Positions 33,730 to 44,369 of a DNA stretch of 64,000 bases are shown here, in pieces. Source of the stretch: CAHJXF01 sp038225855 (GTDB lineage Bacteria > Pseudomonadota > Gammaproteobacteria > Burkholderiales > Burkholderiaceae_D); assembly GCA_038225855.1 (NCBI GenBank), contig JBBRQU010000014.1, positions 24,930 through 88,929 of the forward strand, read 5' to 3'. The notes beneath the pieces are model-generated. The model was given only the letters and a program-made list of their open reading frames with translations, had not been told where the DNA came from and made no database searches. Position 1 is the first letter of the stretch, and every line of letters begins with the position of its first letter. Both the position numbers and the translations under genes were made by a program.

Positions 33730-33990
33730 ATGAACATGATCTATAACAGCCCGAATTATTGCGTCGTCGAATTCGCCGCGTTCGCAGGGGGTGACGGACG
33801 CGAAGAAAACGGTGGTTTCGAAATCATGGACAAGACCGCGAAACGCGAGATCTTCCTCGGGGGAGCGCTTGCCGATTCGTTCCGCAAGGAGGTCGCCACG
33901 CTGATCGATTCGGAACCATCGATCGAAGAGATCGACGAGTATCTTTCGCGCTTCGATTCGATGATGCGGCAGCCGCTCGTGCTGCATTGA
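33730..33990 (+). CDS. DUF3567 family protein
   Basis: An 86-residue soluble protein starting MNMIYNSPNYCVVEFAAF, with FEIMDKTAKREIFLGGALAD and a C-terminal helix IDEYLSRFDSMMRQP. This matches DUF3567, a small family seen in Burkholderiales, often close to metH as here. Function is unknown. The central segment between the first strand and GGFEIMDK is slightly longer and more polar than I would expect. The frame upstream is open, but this ATG gives the standard family start. Confidence 0.9.
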   Translation: MNMIYNSPNYCVVEFAAFAGGDGREENGGFEIMDKTAKREIFLGGALADSFRKEVATLIDSEPSIEEIDEYLSRFDSMMRQPLVLH

Positions 33991-34138
33991 GGGTCTTTCT
34001 GGTGCGCATGCCCGGCGTTGGCTGCGCCCATCCGCGTTAAAATTGTCGACATCTGACGGTTCGTGTCTTTCCAGACGGTCGCTGCGATTCGATTGGGACC
34101 GCAACGTCGACCCATCGCCCGATCTACCGGAGTTCACC

Positions 34139-35197
34139 ATGCCCATCGACGCCGCCGCCGTACTGCCGGGTCTTCTGGAACGCCGCATCCTGATCATCGA
34201 TGGCGCCATGGGCACGATGATCCAGCGCTACAAGTTGGACGAGGTCGGTTATCGGGGCACGCGGTTCGCAGACTTCGCCCCGCCCGGTGCCGCGCTGCAC
34301 CTGAAGGGCAACAACGAGTTGCTGTCGCTGACCCAGCCGCACGTGATCGGCGAGATCCACGAGCAATACCTCGCGGCCGGCGCAGATCTGATCGAGACCA
34401 ACACCTTCGGCGCCACGCGCATCGCGCAGGCCGACTACCGCATGGAGCATCTCGCCTACGAGATGAACGTGGAAGCCGCGCGTATCGCCAAGGCCGCATG
34501 CGAAAAATATTCGACACCCGACAAGCCGCGCTTCGTCGTGGGGGCGCTCGGTCCGACGCCCAAGACCGCGTCGATCTCGTCGGACGTGAACGACCCGGGC
34601 GCGCGCAACGTCAGCTTCGACGACTTGCGCGACGCCTACTACGAGCAGGTGCGCGGGCTGGTCGATGGCGGCGCCGACGTGTTGATCGTCGAGACGATCT
34701 TCGACACGCTCAATGCGAAGGCCGCATTGTTCGCCATCGATCAGTATTACGAAGACACCGGCCACGCACGCCTGCCCCTGATGATCTCGGGCACCGTGAC
34801 CGATGCATCCGGCCGCATCCTGTCGGGCCAGACCGTGGAGGCATTCTGGAATTCGGTGCGTCACGCCGAGCCGCTCGCGATCGGTCTGAACTGCGCGCTC
34901 GGCGCGGCGTTGATGCGGCCTTATATCGCCGAGCTGTCGCGCATCGCCGAGACTGACGTGAGCGTCTATCCGAACGCGGGCCTGCCCAATCCGATGAGCG
35001 AGACCGGCTTCGACGAAACGCCGGCGATCACTTCTTCGCTGATCAGGGAATTCGCCGAGGCCGGCTTCATCAATTTCGCCGGTGGCTGCTGCGGAACGAC
35101 GCCCGAACACATCGCTGCGATCGCCAAGGCACTGGAGGGGATTGCGCCGCGAAAGATTCCGGTCGCGCTTGCGCCCCAACTCGCGCTGGCCGCTTGA
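34139..35197 (+). CDS. metH: Methionine synthase, homocysteine-binding part (MetH N-terminal module as a separate protein)
   Basis: A 352-residue protein equal to the first module of cobalamin-dependent methionine synthase. It binds zinc and activates homocysteine. Family blocks are IIDGAMGTMIQRYKL, GADLIETNTFGATRIAQADY and GLNCALGAALMRPY with the first zinc Cys. FAGGCCGTTPEHIAAI carries the Cys pair that completes the Zn site. In E. coli these residues are part of one 1227-residue enzyme; here the rest is the next gene. A ribosome binding site (CCGGAG) precedes the ATG at 34139. The upstream 148 nt were checked for a cobalamin or SAH riboswitch and none was recognised. Confidence 0.93.
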   Translation: MPIDAAAVLPGLLERRILIIDGAMGTMIQRYKLDEVGYRGTRFADFAPPGAALHLKGNNELLSLTQPHVIGEIHEQYLAAGADLIETNTFGATRIAQADYRMEHLAYEMNVEAARIAKAACEKYSTPDKPRFVVGALGPTPKTASISSDVNDPGARNVSFDDLRDAYYEQVRGLVDGGADVLIVETIFDTLNAKAALFAIDQYYEDTGHARLPLMISGTVTDASGRILSGQTVEAFWNSVRHAEPLAIGLNCALGAALMRPYIAELSRIAETDVSVYPNAGLPNPMSETGFDETPAITSSLIREFAEAGFINFAGGCCGTTPEHIAAIAKALEGIAPRKIPVALAPQLALAA

Positions 35198-35221
35198 TCC
35201 CGATTCGTCTTTCCCGACTCG

Positions 35222-35251
35222 ACGCGCCCTTCCGGGCGCGTGAATTTTTTT
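35222..35251 (+). terminator. Intrinsic terminator-like hairpin between the two metH genes
   Basis: ACGCGCCC and GGGCGCGT form a perfect 8-bp GC-rich stem with a TTCC loop (35222-35241), followed by GAATTTTTTT. It begins 25 nt after the first metH stop and its T-run ends 7 nt before the second metH start codon. Confidence 0.8.
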
Positions 35252-35258
35252 GGCCTCG

Positions 35259-37991
<2,733 letters not shown>

Positions 37992-38001
37992 CGCGGTGCC
38001 T

Positions 38002-38096
38002 GTCGTTCCCGCGCACGCGGGAACCCGGCGTCTTTCGATGTACCGCGCTGGGTCCCTTCCCCGCTTTCGCGGGCACTAAAGGCCGCGGGGACGACG
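38002..38096. repeat. Dispersed palindromic intergenic repeat, copy B
   Basis: Begins TGTCGTTCCCGCG, has an inner hairpin TTCCCGCGCACGCGGGAA, the core GGCGTCTTTCGATG, and ends CCCCGCTTTCGCGGGCACTAAAGGCCGCG. The right end is the reverse complement of the left part of copy A (8406-8502), while the core is in the other orientation, so the two copies are rearranged relative to each other. It lies between metH and the transglutaminase-like gene, which run in the same direction. Confidence 0.8.
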
Positions 38097-38139
38097 CTTC
38101 ATGCCGTTTGTGTCATGTAGTTGGTAGTCTTCGAGAATC

Positions 38140-39042
38140 ATGTCCGTCATCCTGCAAGTCGAACACACCACGATCTATCGCTACGCGAGGCCGGTGACGT
38201 TTGGCGAGCATCGCGTGATGTTTCGTCCGCGCTCGGGCTATGACGTGCAGGTGCTCGACCTGTCGCTCGACGTGACGCCCGAGTCGGACATCCGCTGGGT
38301 GCACGACGCATTCTCCAACGGCGTGACGCTGGTCACGCCGCGCACCTCGGCCGATGAGCTGCGCATGGTCGCGCGCTTCACCATCGAGCATTTCGGCGCG
38401 AGCGGTCTCGAATCCCCGCTCGCGCCGCATGCGCAACACTATCCGTTCGCGTACAGCGCCGAAGAGCGCATCGATCTGGGCGCGTTGCTGGTGCCTCAGC
38501 ACGGCGACCCCGATGGCCGCGTGACCGCGTGGGCCAACATGTTCATCCCATCGATCGGCAACATCTCGACGCGCCGCATGCTCGCCGACATCACCGAGAC
38601 GATCAAGAGCGACTTCGCCTATGCGGCGCGCGACACCGAAGGCACGCAGTCGCCGACGCAAACCTTGATCTTGCGTGAAGGCTCGTGCCGTGACTTCGCG
38701 CTCTTGATGATCGAAGCGGTGCGCCGACTCGGCTTCGCGTCACGCTTCGTGTCTGGCTATATCTACGATCCCTCGATCGACGGACAGGCCAGCGGCGTCG
38801 TGGGCGGCGGCGCCACGCACGCATGGGTCGAAGTCTATGTGCCGGGCGCGGGCTGGCTGACGTTCGATCCCACCAATCGCCTCTACGGCGGCACCGACCT
38901 GATACGCGTCGCGGTGACGCGCGACGCGTTCCAGGCCGCGCCCATCCAGGGCTCGTTCACCGGTCGCGTCGGCGACTTCCTGGGCATGACCATAGCCGTC
39001 AAGGTGCGCCGCGTTTCCGATCCGGTCGTGCCGGGAACGTGA
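38140..39042 (+). CDS. Transglutaminase-like cysteine peptidase family protein
   Basis: A 300-residue cytoplasmic protein. The N-terminal domain (ILQVEHTTIYRYARPVTFGE) is the bacterial transglutaminase-like N domain. The core holds the Cys-His-Asp triad: Cys183 in REGSCRDFALLMIEA, His227 in GGATHAWVEVYVPG, and Asp243 in TFDPTNRLYGG. Proteins of this kind probably act as peptidases or amidases, and many lie beside alpha-E and circularly permuted ATP-grasp genes. Such partners are not here. The stop overlaps the next start (GTGA), indicating coupling to the YcaQ-like gene. No signal peptide is present. Confidence 0.92.
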   Translation: MSVILQVEHTTIYRYARPVTFGEHRVMFRPRSGYDVQVLDLSLDVTPESDIRWVHDAFSNGVTLVTPRTSADELRMVARFTIEHFGASGLESPLAPHAQHYPFAYSAEERIDLGALLVPQHGDPDGRVTAWANMFIPSIGNISTRRMLADITETIKSDFAYAARDTEGTQSPTQTLILREGSCRDFALLMIEAVRRLGFASRFVSGYIYDPSIDGQASGVVGGGATHAWVEVYVPGAGWLTFDPTNRLYGGTDLIRVAVTRDAFQAAPIQGSFTGRVGDFLGMTIAVKVRRVSDPVVPGT

Positions 39043-40262
39043 GCGCACATCGAAACACCAGGGCGCACACGAGCATCAACACGACGGCCGACGTGCGCCG
39101 CGCGGCGATCGCTCGAACGTTCTTCCCCGAGACCGACCTCGCATCGGCGCTCGCCCGTCTGGGCTTCGTGCAGGCCGACCCGATTCGTGCACCGGCCCGC
39201 TCGCAGGACCTGATCCTGCGCCATCGCGTGGTCGACTATCGCGCCGGAGATCTCGAGGCCGCGTATCCCTCGCTGCCGGTGTTCGAAGACACGCTGCATG
39301 TCTACGGCTTCGTCCATCGCATGCATCGCGGTCTGCTTCATCCGCGTCGGATCGTGAAGCGCTGGCACGTCGAAGACGAGCATCCTCATTTGCGCCGCGC
39401 GATCCTCGACTATCTCCAGACGCACGGCGCGAGTCATCCGCGCGCCATCGATTCTGCCCTGCATCAACGCTATCCACGCGTGGCTATCGTCAACGCCTGG
39501 GGAGGAACGTCGAATGCGACCACTCGCATGCTCGAAGTCCTGCACTACCGCGGCCTCTTGCATGTCGCGCGTCGCGAGCGCGGGATACGCATCTACGAAG
39601 CAGCGGCACGTCGCGCAGCAGACGTTGCAACGGACATACAGCCGCAGCCGGAAAGACCGCGCACGCTCTCTCCGCAGCGACGCGCCGACGGCTTGATCCA
39701 ACTGCTCGCGGCTCTCTACGCGCCCATGCCGAAATCGAGCCTGATGCAACTCGTCGCCATGCTCGGCGATCGCGCTTTGCCTCGCGTCGAATTGCACGAC
39801 CGGGTCGCATTGCTCTTGCGCAGACACGCGTTGCAATCGCGCGAGATCGACGGGGTGACCTATGTCTGCCCCGCGAACGACTCCGACGACGCGCGGCTGG
39901 AGGAACGGGGGCGCGAAGCCGGGGTGCGCGAACCCATCGTTCGTTTCCTCGCTCCCTTCGACCCATTGGTCTGGGACCGTCGGCGCTTTCGGCATCTGTG
40001 GGGTTGGGACTATCGCTTCGAGGCCTATACGCCCGCGGCGAAACGTCGCCTGGGCTACTACGCGATGCCGATGTTGTGGGAACCCGATGGCGACCCGCAG
40101 ATGATCGGATGGGTCAACGTCACGACCCGCGAAGCTGCGCGAGGCGAGACGATTGCCGTCGAGCCCGGCTATATCGCCAGGCGTCCGCGCGGCCCCTCAT
40201 TTGCGCGCGCCTTCGACGCCGAAGTAGAACGTCTCAAACGATTTCTGATCAGGGCAGGCTGA
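39039..40262 (+). CDS. Winged-helix protein of the YcaQ (DNA crosslink glycosylase) family
   Basis: A 407-residue protein with the HTH_42/YcaQ pattern: LASALARLGFVQADPIRAPA, then QDLILRHRVVDYRAGDLE, HVYGFVHRMHRGLLHPRR and IVRFLAPFDPLVWDRRRF, with a late segment AKRRLGYYAMPMLW. E. coli YcaQ removes crosslinked bases by means of a QxD/QxQ motif; QADPIR near residue 44 occupies that place. I infer, but cannot prove, glycosylase activity. The GTG at 39039 overlaps the previous stop by 4 nt and gives a short Ser/His/Arg leader; later starts near residue 15 are possible. It is convergent with a DUF1840 gene. Confidence 0.82.
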   Translation: MSAHRNTRAHTSINTTADVRRAAIARTFFPETDLASALARLGFVQADPIRAPARSQDLILRHRVVDYRAGDLEAAYPSLPVFEDTLHVYGFVHRMHRGLLHPRRIVKRWHVEDEHPHLRRAILDYLQTHGASHPRAIDSALHQRYPRVAIVNAWGGTSNATTRMLEVLHYRGLLHVARRERGIRIYEAAARRAADVATDIQPQPERPRTLSPQRRADGLIQLLAALYAPMPKSSLMQLVAMLGDRALPRVELHDRVALLLRRHALQSREIDGVTYVCPANDSDDARLEERGREAGVREPIVRFLAPFDPLVWDRRRFRHLWGWDYRFEAYTPAAKRRLGYYAMPMLWEPDGDPQMIGWVNVTTREAARGETIAVEPGYIARRPRGPSFARAFDAEVERLKRFLIRAG

Positions 40263-40291
40263 CGCGCCGGGTCGGGCGCCGCGAAGGGACC

Positions 40292-40624
40292 TCACACGCC
40301 CCACATCACATCCGCGTTCGCGTCGCGCGATTCGCGCAGCATTTCGCGGATCGGCCACGCGCGCTGATCGATGCGGACCACATCGGGATGCGTGTCGCGC
40401 TCCGAGTGATGCAGCGCTGCCGAGCCGTTGTGGCTCAGCACGGCCTCGTGTTTCTTGCCCGCTGCAATGGCTGCGTCGAGTCGCGCCAGCGCATCGGGAA
40501 CCTCCGCGGCCATGATCACGCCGCGCTCGCCCAGGGGCTTGCCCAGCACCGCGAGAATATATTTCGCGGTGTCGGTGAGCATCGTGACGTCGGCGCTGGC
40601 GCGGGACTTGAACGTGATCAGCAT
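40292..40624 (-). CDS. DUF1840 family protein, paralogue 1
   Basis: A 110-residue soluble protein starting MLITFKSRASADVTMLTDTA and ending IREMLRESRDANADVMWGV. This is the DUF1840 layout: a first strand, a helix with AKYILAVLGKP, then an Ala-rich helix and a C-terminal amphipathic helix ending in W-G-V. The function is unknown. A second copy at 41864-42193 shares the start (ML[IV]TFKS[RK]A[SA]AD), the LGKP/VGKP block and the end. The ATG at 40624 is preferred over a TTG 12 codons earlier. The BamE-like lipoprotein gene lies upstream on the same strand, 133 nt away. Confidence 0.88.
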   Translation of the reverse strand: MLITFKSRASADVTMLTDTAKYILAVLGKPLGERGVIMAAEVPDALARLDAAIAAGKKHEAVLSHNGSAALHHSERDTHPDVVRIDQRAWPIREMLRESRDANADVMWGV

Positions 40625-40757
40625 GGCATCTCCCTTTGCGGCATTGAGCGATGTGGCCAAGCGTAGGCGATTCGCCGGCGAAACGAAAGCGCGGTTCGAT
40701 CCGTATCGACGGCTGTATCGGCGCCTGCATCGATGCTTCTCGAGAGCGTCCTGTTTT

Positions 40758-41243
40758 TTATTCGCGCCCGTCGCGCTTCTCGTACATCGGGTCGGGCCCG
40801 TTCTGCGTCTGCCGCACGACGCCTGCCGGATCGAACATCACATGAAAGAGCGAGTCCCAGGCTTCGTTCTCGCGATAGCGATACGACCAGACCTCGTAGC
40901 GCGGAATGCGCGAGAACTCCGCCGGCGTCCCGAAGTGCGTCAGCACGTCGTGCTTGTTCCACTCGCCGACCTTGATGGCTGCGAAATGCTCGGTGTTCAA
41001 GAGCGGCTCGACCGATACCACGCGGCCCTGCGCGTCGAGATGCGCGGCCGATGCGCGTTGTCCGAGCGGCGCGCTCGAATAGATCAGCACGTCGCCGTCG
41101 GGGTCGTGGCGCATCGCGGCCGGCGAGCCGAATCGCGCATCGAGTTCCTGGCGCGTCATGCCGGCGCGAAGCAGGTCGGGATGCGCGCACGCCGCGAGCA
41201 GCAACAGCACCATGACGACGGTTAAAGTTCGCAATCTGTTCAT
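40758..41243 (-). CDS. Lipoprotein with a BamE/SmpA-like fold
   Basis: A 161-residue protein with a lipoprotein signal (LTVVMVLLLLAACAHPDLLR; lipobox LAAC near residue 19). Next comes RAGMTRQELDARFGSPAAMR, the helix and G-x-P turn typical of BamE/SmpA/OmlA domains. A second similar unit appears later (KHDVLTHFGTPAEFSRIP and YEVWSYRYRE). It is probably an outer-membrane-anchored periplasmic protein. Two BamE-like half-repeats in one chain differ from true BamE, so it is a relative, not BamE itself. A poly-T stretch downstream of its end is on the other strand, so it is not a terminator for this gene. Confidence 0.85.
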   Translation of the reverse strand: MNRLRTLTVVMVLLLLAACAHPDLLRAGMTRQELDARFGSPAAMRHDPDGDVLIYSSAPLGQRASAAHLDAQGRVVSVEPLLNTEHFAAIKVGEWNKHDVLTHFGTPAEFSRIPRYEVWSYRYRENEAWDSLFHVMFDPAGVVRQTQNGPDPMYEKRDGRE

Positions 41244-41391
41244 GCATCCCCCGGCGCGTGTGACGACACGGAATATGACTCGTAAAGCAGACAAAAGCTC
41301 CGCGCCTGACTATTCGTCAGTGGCGCATGCGGCCGCGATGGCATCAAGCAGTAGCGGCGTGCGTACGGTGCTGCACAATCGCGCTCGCGCC

Positions 41392-41415
41392 GCACACTCG
41401 CCCGCACTCTCGCCA
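41392..41415. repeat. Possible 12-bp tandem duplication upstream of the DUF2177 gene
   Basis: GCACACTCGCCC then GCACTCTCGCCA, 10 of 12 identical, 28 nt before the start codon at 41444. It is weaker than the other arrays. Confidence 0.5.
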
Positions 41416-41443
41416 TCCGTTCGCATTTCGTTGAGGAGTTTCG

Positions 41444-41860
41444 ATGAGCCGTTCCTTGATCGCCTACATTTCCACGTTCGTCGTATTCGCCGCGCTCGAC
41501 TTCGTGTGGCTCGGCTTCATTGCCCGGGACCTGTATCGCAACGGCATCGGCCACCTGATGCTCGAGACGCCCAACTGGACCGCGGCCGTGCTGTTCTATC
41601 TGATCTACATCGCGGGGCTGGTGTTCTTCGCGGTGCTGCCCGCGCTTGGAGATGACGCGCAAGCCGGTGCGTGGCTGCGCGCGACGATCCATGCGGCATT
41701 GTTCGGATTCTTCTGTTACGCGACCTACGATTTGACCAACCTCGCGACGCTCAAGGGCTGGCCGGTCTCGATCGTGATTGCCGATCTCGCGTGGGGCGCG
41801 TTCGTGAGCGCGTGCGCGGCGACGGCGAGCTTCTTCATCACGCGCGCGCTGAACCGCTAA
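41444..41860 (+). CDS. DUF2177 family membrane protein
   Basis: A 138-residue inner-membrane protein with four hydrophobic helices. The start MSRSLIAYISTFVVFAALDF is followed by VWLGFIARDLYRNGIGHLM, LFYLIYIAGLVFFAVLPAL and FFCYATYDLTNLATLKGWP, all characteristic of DUF2177. The function is unknown. The Asp in ALDFVWLG and the Tyr-Asp-Leu-Thr-Asn block in helix 3 are conserved polar residues in the membrane and may bind a substrate or ion. A GAGGAG site precedes the ATG. The gene is divergent from the BamE-like lipoprotein and convergent with the second DUF1840 gene, 3 nt away. Confidence 0.88.
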   Translation: MSRSLIAYISTFVVFAALDFVWLGFIARDLYRNGIGHLMLETPNWTAAVLFYLIYIAGLVFFAVLPALGDDAQAGAWLRATIHAALFGFFCYATYDLTNLATLKGWPVSIVIADLAWGAFVSACAATASFFITRALNR

Positions 41861-41863
41861 ACG

Positions 41864-42193
41864 TCACACGCCCCACACGATGTCGCGCTGCTCCTTGACT
41901 GCGCGCTCGAGCATGTCGATCAACGGAAACGCGCGCTGCGCGAGGCCGACCGAGAGGGTCTGGCCCGGTTGATCGTCAGCCGTGCTCTGCGCGCCATTCT
42001 TTTCGGTATGGCGCGACGCATCGGCGGCAGCCTTGAGCGCCGCCAATGCGGCCGGAGCTTCCGCGGCGGTGATGATGCCTTTGGGCGCCGACTCGGGCTC
42101 GAACGGCTTGCCGACGACCGCGAGCAACATCTTCGCGTGCTCGGGGTACATGGGAATATCGGCTGCGGCCTTCGACTTGAACGTGACGAGCAT
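41864..42193 (-). CDS. DUF1840 family protein, paralogue 2
   Basis: A 109-residue soluble protein starting MLVTFKSKAAADIPMYPEHA, with AKMLLAVVGKPFEPESAPKG, ITAAEAPAALAALKAAADAS and the end AFPLIDMLERAVKEQRDIVW plus GV. It is a clear paralogue of the protein at 40292-40624. Its centre differs, with a polar Gln/Asp/Thr-rich stretch in place of the His/Ser-rich one. The function is unknown. The start region on the minus strand faces the divergent lipoprotein gene that begins at 42351. The two DUF1840 genes are on the same strand and separated by three unrelated features, so this is a dispersed duplication and not a tandem one. Confidence 0.88.
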   Translation of the reverse strand: MLVTFKSKAAADIPMYPEHAKMLLAVVGKPFEPESAPKGIITAAEAPAALAALKAAADASRHTEKNGAQSTADDQPGQTLSVGLAQRAFPLIDMLERAVKEQRDIVWGV

Positions 42194-42347
42194 GATGATC
42201 GACCTCCGGGTGAGAATGAACGGACACGCGAACCGATACGCGATCGGCCGCCCATTGTCCCAAACTCGACGGCCGAGTGTCAGCGCGAACGCGGTGAACG
42301 GATTCGTCGCTGCGTACAAAGCCTTCGCGTGCGCGACATCGATACGC

Positions 42348-42395
42348 GCGATGCGGCGTGTGATTCGGCGCGTGATTCGGTGCGTAATTCGTCAT
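42348..42395 (+). repeat. 12-bp tandem array encoding a lipoprotein signal n-region
   Basis: GCGATGCGGCGT, GTGATTCGGCGC, GTGATTCGGTGC and GTAATTCGTCAT follow each other. From the ATG at 42351 they encode MRR VIRR VIRC VIRH, the positively charged start of a lipoprotein signal peptide. Confidence 0.9.
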
Positions 42396-42929
42396 GTCGC
42401 AATCGCCGCCGCCGCATTCCTTCTCGCGGCGTGCTATCCCCGCTACGACTGGCGCGACTACAGACCCGTATGCGGACGCGGCTGGTGCGGCTTCGTCGCG
42501 AGCTTTCCGGGGCATGTCACGAGCGCGACGCGCGAAGTGCAGGTGGGCGGCATGCGCCTGCCGCTGGCGCTGCATGCGGTGTCGGTGGGCGACCTCACGT
42601 TCGCGATCGGCGCCTTCGAGTTGCTACCCGGCAGCGACCCGCAAAGCGCGCGCAAGACCTTCGAAACCAAGCTGCTCGACGATGTCGGCGCATCGAGTGG
42701 CCGCTCGGGCAGCGTGACTCTGCATGCGGTCGACCGCACCGACATCGAGGCCGCGACCTTCGAAGCCGAAGGACAGCGCGACGCCAGGTCATCGAGAGTC
42801 GTCGCGCGCTTCGTGCAACGGCGAGGCCGCGAGATCGAGATCATCGTGATCGGGCCGAGCGACGTGCTGGCGAGCAAATCGGGCCGTCAGGCGGTCGAGA
42901 CGTTCTTCACTTCGCTGAGACTCGACTGA
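42351..42929 (+). CDS. Putative lipoprotein of unknown function
   Basis: A 192-residue protein. The signal peptide is MRRVIRRVIRCVIRHVAIAA followed by AAFLLAAC with the lipidated Cys near residue 28. Its n-region is made by a 12-bp tandem repeat. The mature part is YPRYDWRDYRPVCGRGWCGF and then a mixed alpha/beta domain (LPLALHAVSVGDLTFAIGAF, VTLHAVDRTDIEAATFEAEG, VVARFVQRRGREIEIIVIGP). I do not recognise the family. The two cysteines in VCGRGWCG could bind metal or form a disulphide. The start is not certain because the frame is open far upstream, but this ATG gives the best signal. It precedes the RND efflux operon by 107 nt. Confidence 0.7.
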   Translation: MRRVIRRVIRCVIRHVAIAAAAFLLAACYPRYDWRDYRPVCGRGWCGFVASFPGHVTSATREVQVGGMRLPLALHAVSVGDLTFAIGAFELLPGSDPQSARKTFETKLLDDVGASSGRSGSVTLHAVDRTDIEAATFEAEGQRDARSSRVVARFVQRRGREIEIIVIGPSDVLASKSGRQAVETFFTSLRLD

Positions 42930-43036
42930 GCGCGCGGCTGATCGCGGGAATCGATCCTGCGACGCGCGGTAGGGCGCGGACCAGTATGATTCTTCGCGTT
43001 TACAATTCGCGCCATCGCTCAACGACCGCCGGGCAC

Positions 43037-44332
43037 ATGAACTCAAGCCAACATCCGTCTGTCTCCCCGCGCGCCGCGCGCCGAATCGCAGCGCGCACCG
43101 ACCGCGCATTCAGCGTCCTGTGGGTCTCGTGCATCGCTTCCGCGTTGGTGCTCGCCGGCTGCGGCAACAAGGACCAGCACCAAGGCGCCGCCGGTCCGGG
43201 CGGCCCGGGGGGAGCTGCCGGGCAGGCGCTTCCGGTCACTGTCATCGAGGCGCAAGTCAAGCGCGTGCCGATCAATATCGAAGCGGTCGGTCAGAGCGAA
43301 GGTTCGAAAGAGGTCCAGGTGCGCGCCCGCGTGTCGGGCATTCTTTTGAAGCAGCGCTACACCGAGGGCGACCGCGTGAAGGCGGGGACGGTGCTGTTCC
43401 TGATCGATCCGGCGCCCTACGCGATCGCGCTCGCGCAGGCGCAGGCGGCGCTCGCGCAGGCCCGTGCGACGCTCGATCAGTCCAGGCGTGAAGAGGACCG
43501 CCTGAAGCCGCTCGCAGCCGAACAGGCGATCAGCGGTCGCGAATACGACACCGCGACGTCGACGCGCAAGACCTCGCAGGCGCAACTGATGGCGCAACAA
43601 GCCAATGTGAAGAGCGCCGAACTCAATCTCGGCTATACCAAGGTGGTCGCGCCGATTTCGGGCGTCTCGGGACGCGCGATCAATTCTGAAGGCTCGCTGG
43701 TGACCGCGGGCGCCGACTCGTCGTTGCTGACGACGATCTCGCAGACCGATCCGATCTGGGTTCGCTTCTCGTTCGCCGAAACCGAATACTCACGGGTACG
43801 CAGCAACGAACGCAATGCGCAGGTCCATCTGCTACTGCCCGATGGACGCGTGTACGCCGAGGCGGGCAAGCTCAACTTCGCCGCGTCGACCGTCGATCGC
43901 ACGCTCGGCACCATCCAGTTGCGCGCTGAAGTGCCCAATCCGGCGCTCGCGATCCTGCCCGGCCAGTTCGTGCGCGTGCGCGTCACGCTCGGCGAGGAAG
44001 AGGTGATGCTGGTCCCGCAGGCGGCGGTGTCGACCAGCGATCGCGGCAAGAGCGTGTGGGTCGTCGGGCCCGACAACAAGGCCACGCCCAGGCCGGTCGA
44101 AGTCGGCGAATGGCAGGGCAGTTCGTGGGCCGTCAAGAAGGGCTTGCAAGCCGGCGACAAGGTGATCGTCGACAACCTCGTCAAGCTTCGTCCGGGCGCT
44201 CCCGTCGCGCCCCATCCTCCCCAGGCCGCGCCTGCGGATGGCGCGCAGCCACAGACAGGACAGCCGGCAGCGAGTGGCCAGACGCCTGCGCAGCCAGCGC
44301 CCGTGGAGGGCGACGCCACCGGCAAGTCGTAA
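43037..44332 (+). CDS. RND efflux periplasmic adaptor (membrane fusion protein)
   Basis: A 431-residue lipoprotein-type adaptor (VLAGCGNKD lipobox near residue 39, Gly-rich linker GPGGPGGAAG). The lipoyl/barrel-sandwich halves are VQVRARVSGILLKQRYTEGD and NLGYTKVVAPISGVSGRAIN, flanking an alpha-hairpin (ALAQAQAALAQARATLDQS). The beta-barrel and membrane-proximal domain follow (PGQFVRVRVTLGEEEVMLV). It links the inner-membrane pump to the outer-membrane channel. The C-terminal 40 residues are Pro/Ala/Gln-rich. The ATG at 43037 is chosen. The pump gene follows after 37 nt, and the outer-membrane gene overlaps that, giving a full tripartite operon. No local regulator is present. Confidence 0.94.
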   Translation: MNSSQHPSVSPRAARRIAARTDRAFSVLWVSCIASALVLAGCGNKDQHQGAAGPGGPGGAAGQALPVTVIEAQVKRVPINIEAVGQSEGSKEVQVRARVSGILLKQRYTEGDRVKAGTVLFLIDPAPYAIALAQAQAALAQARATLDQSRREEDRLKPLAAEQAISGREYDTATSTRKTSQAQLMAQQANVKSAELNLGYTKVVAPISGVSGRAINSEGSLVTAGADSSLLTTISQTDPIWVRFSFAETEYSRVRSNERNAQVHLLLPDGRVYAEAGKLNFAASTVDRTLGTIQLRAEVPNPALAILPGQFVRVRVTLGEEEVMLVPQAAVSTSDRGKSVWVVGPDNKATPRPVEVGEWQGSSWAVKKGLQAGDKVIVDNLVKLRPGAPVAPHPPQAAPADGAQPQTGQPAASGQTPAQPAPVEGDATGKS

Positions 44333-44369
44333 CGCGACACCCCCCGCATCCAGGAATTCCGGACCGCCC

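Noticed and set aside
33991..34138. Possible cobalamin or SAH riboswitch before metH
   Set aside because: I looked for the conserved B12-box and the SAH-riboswitch core in this 148-nt leader and saw neither. A covariance-model search for these families would settle it.
40730..40760. CTGTTTTTTATTC after an imperfect hairpin as a terminator
   Set aside because: The T-run is on the plus strand, but no plus-strand gene ends here. For the minus-strand lipoprotein gene the run lies on the wrong strand and within its end.
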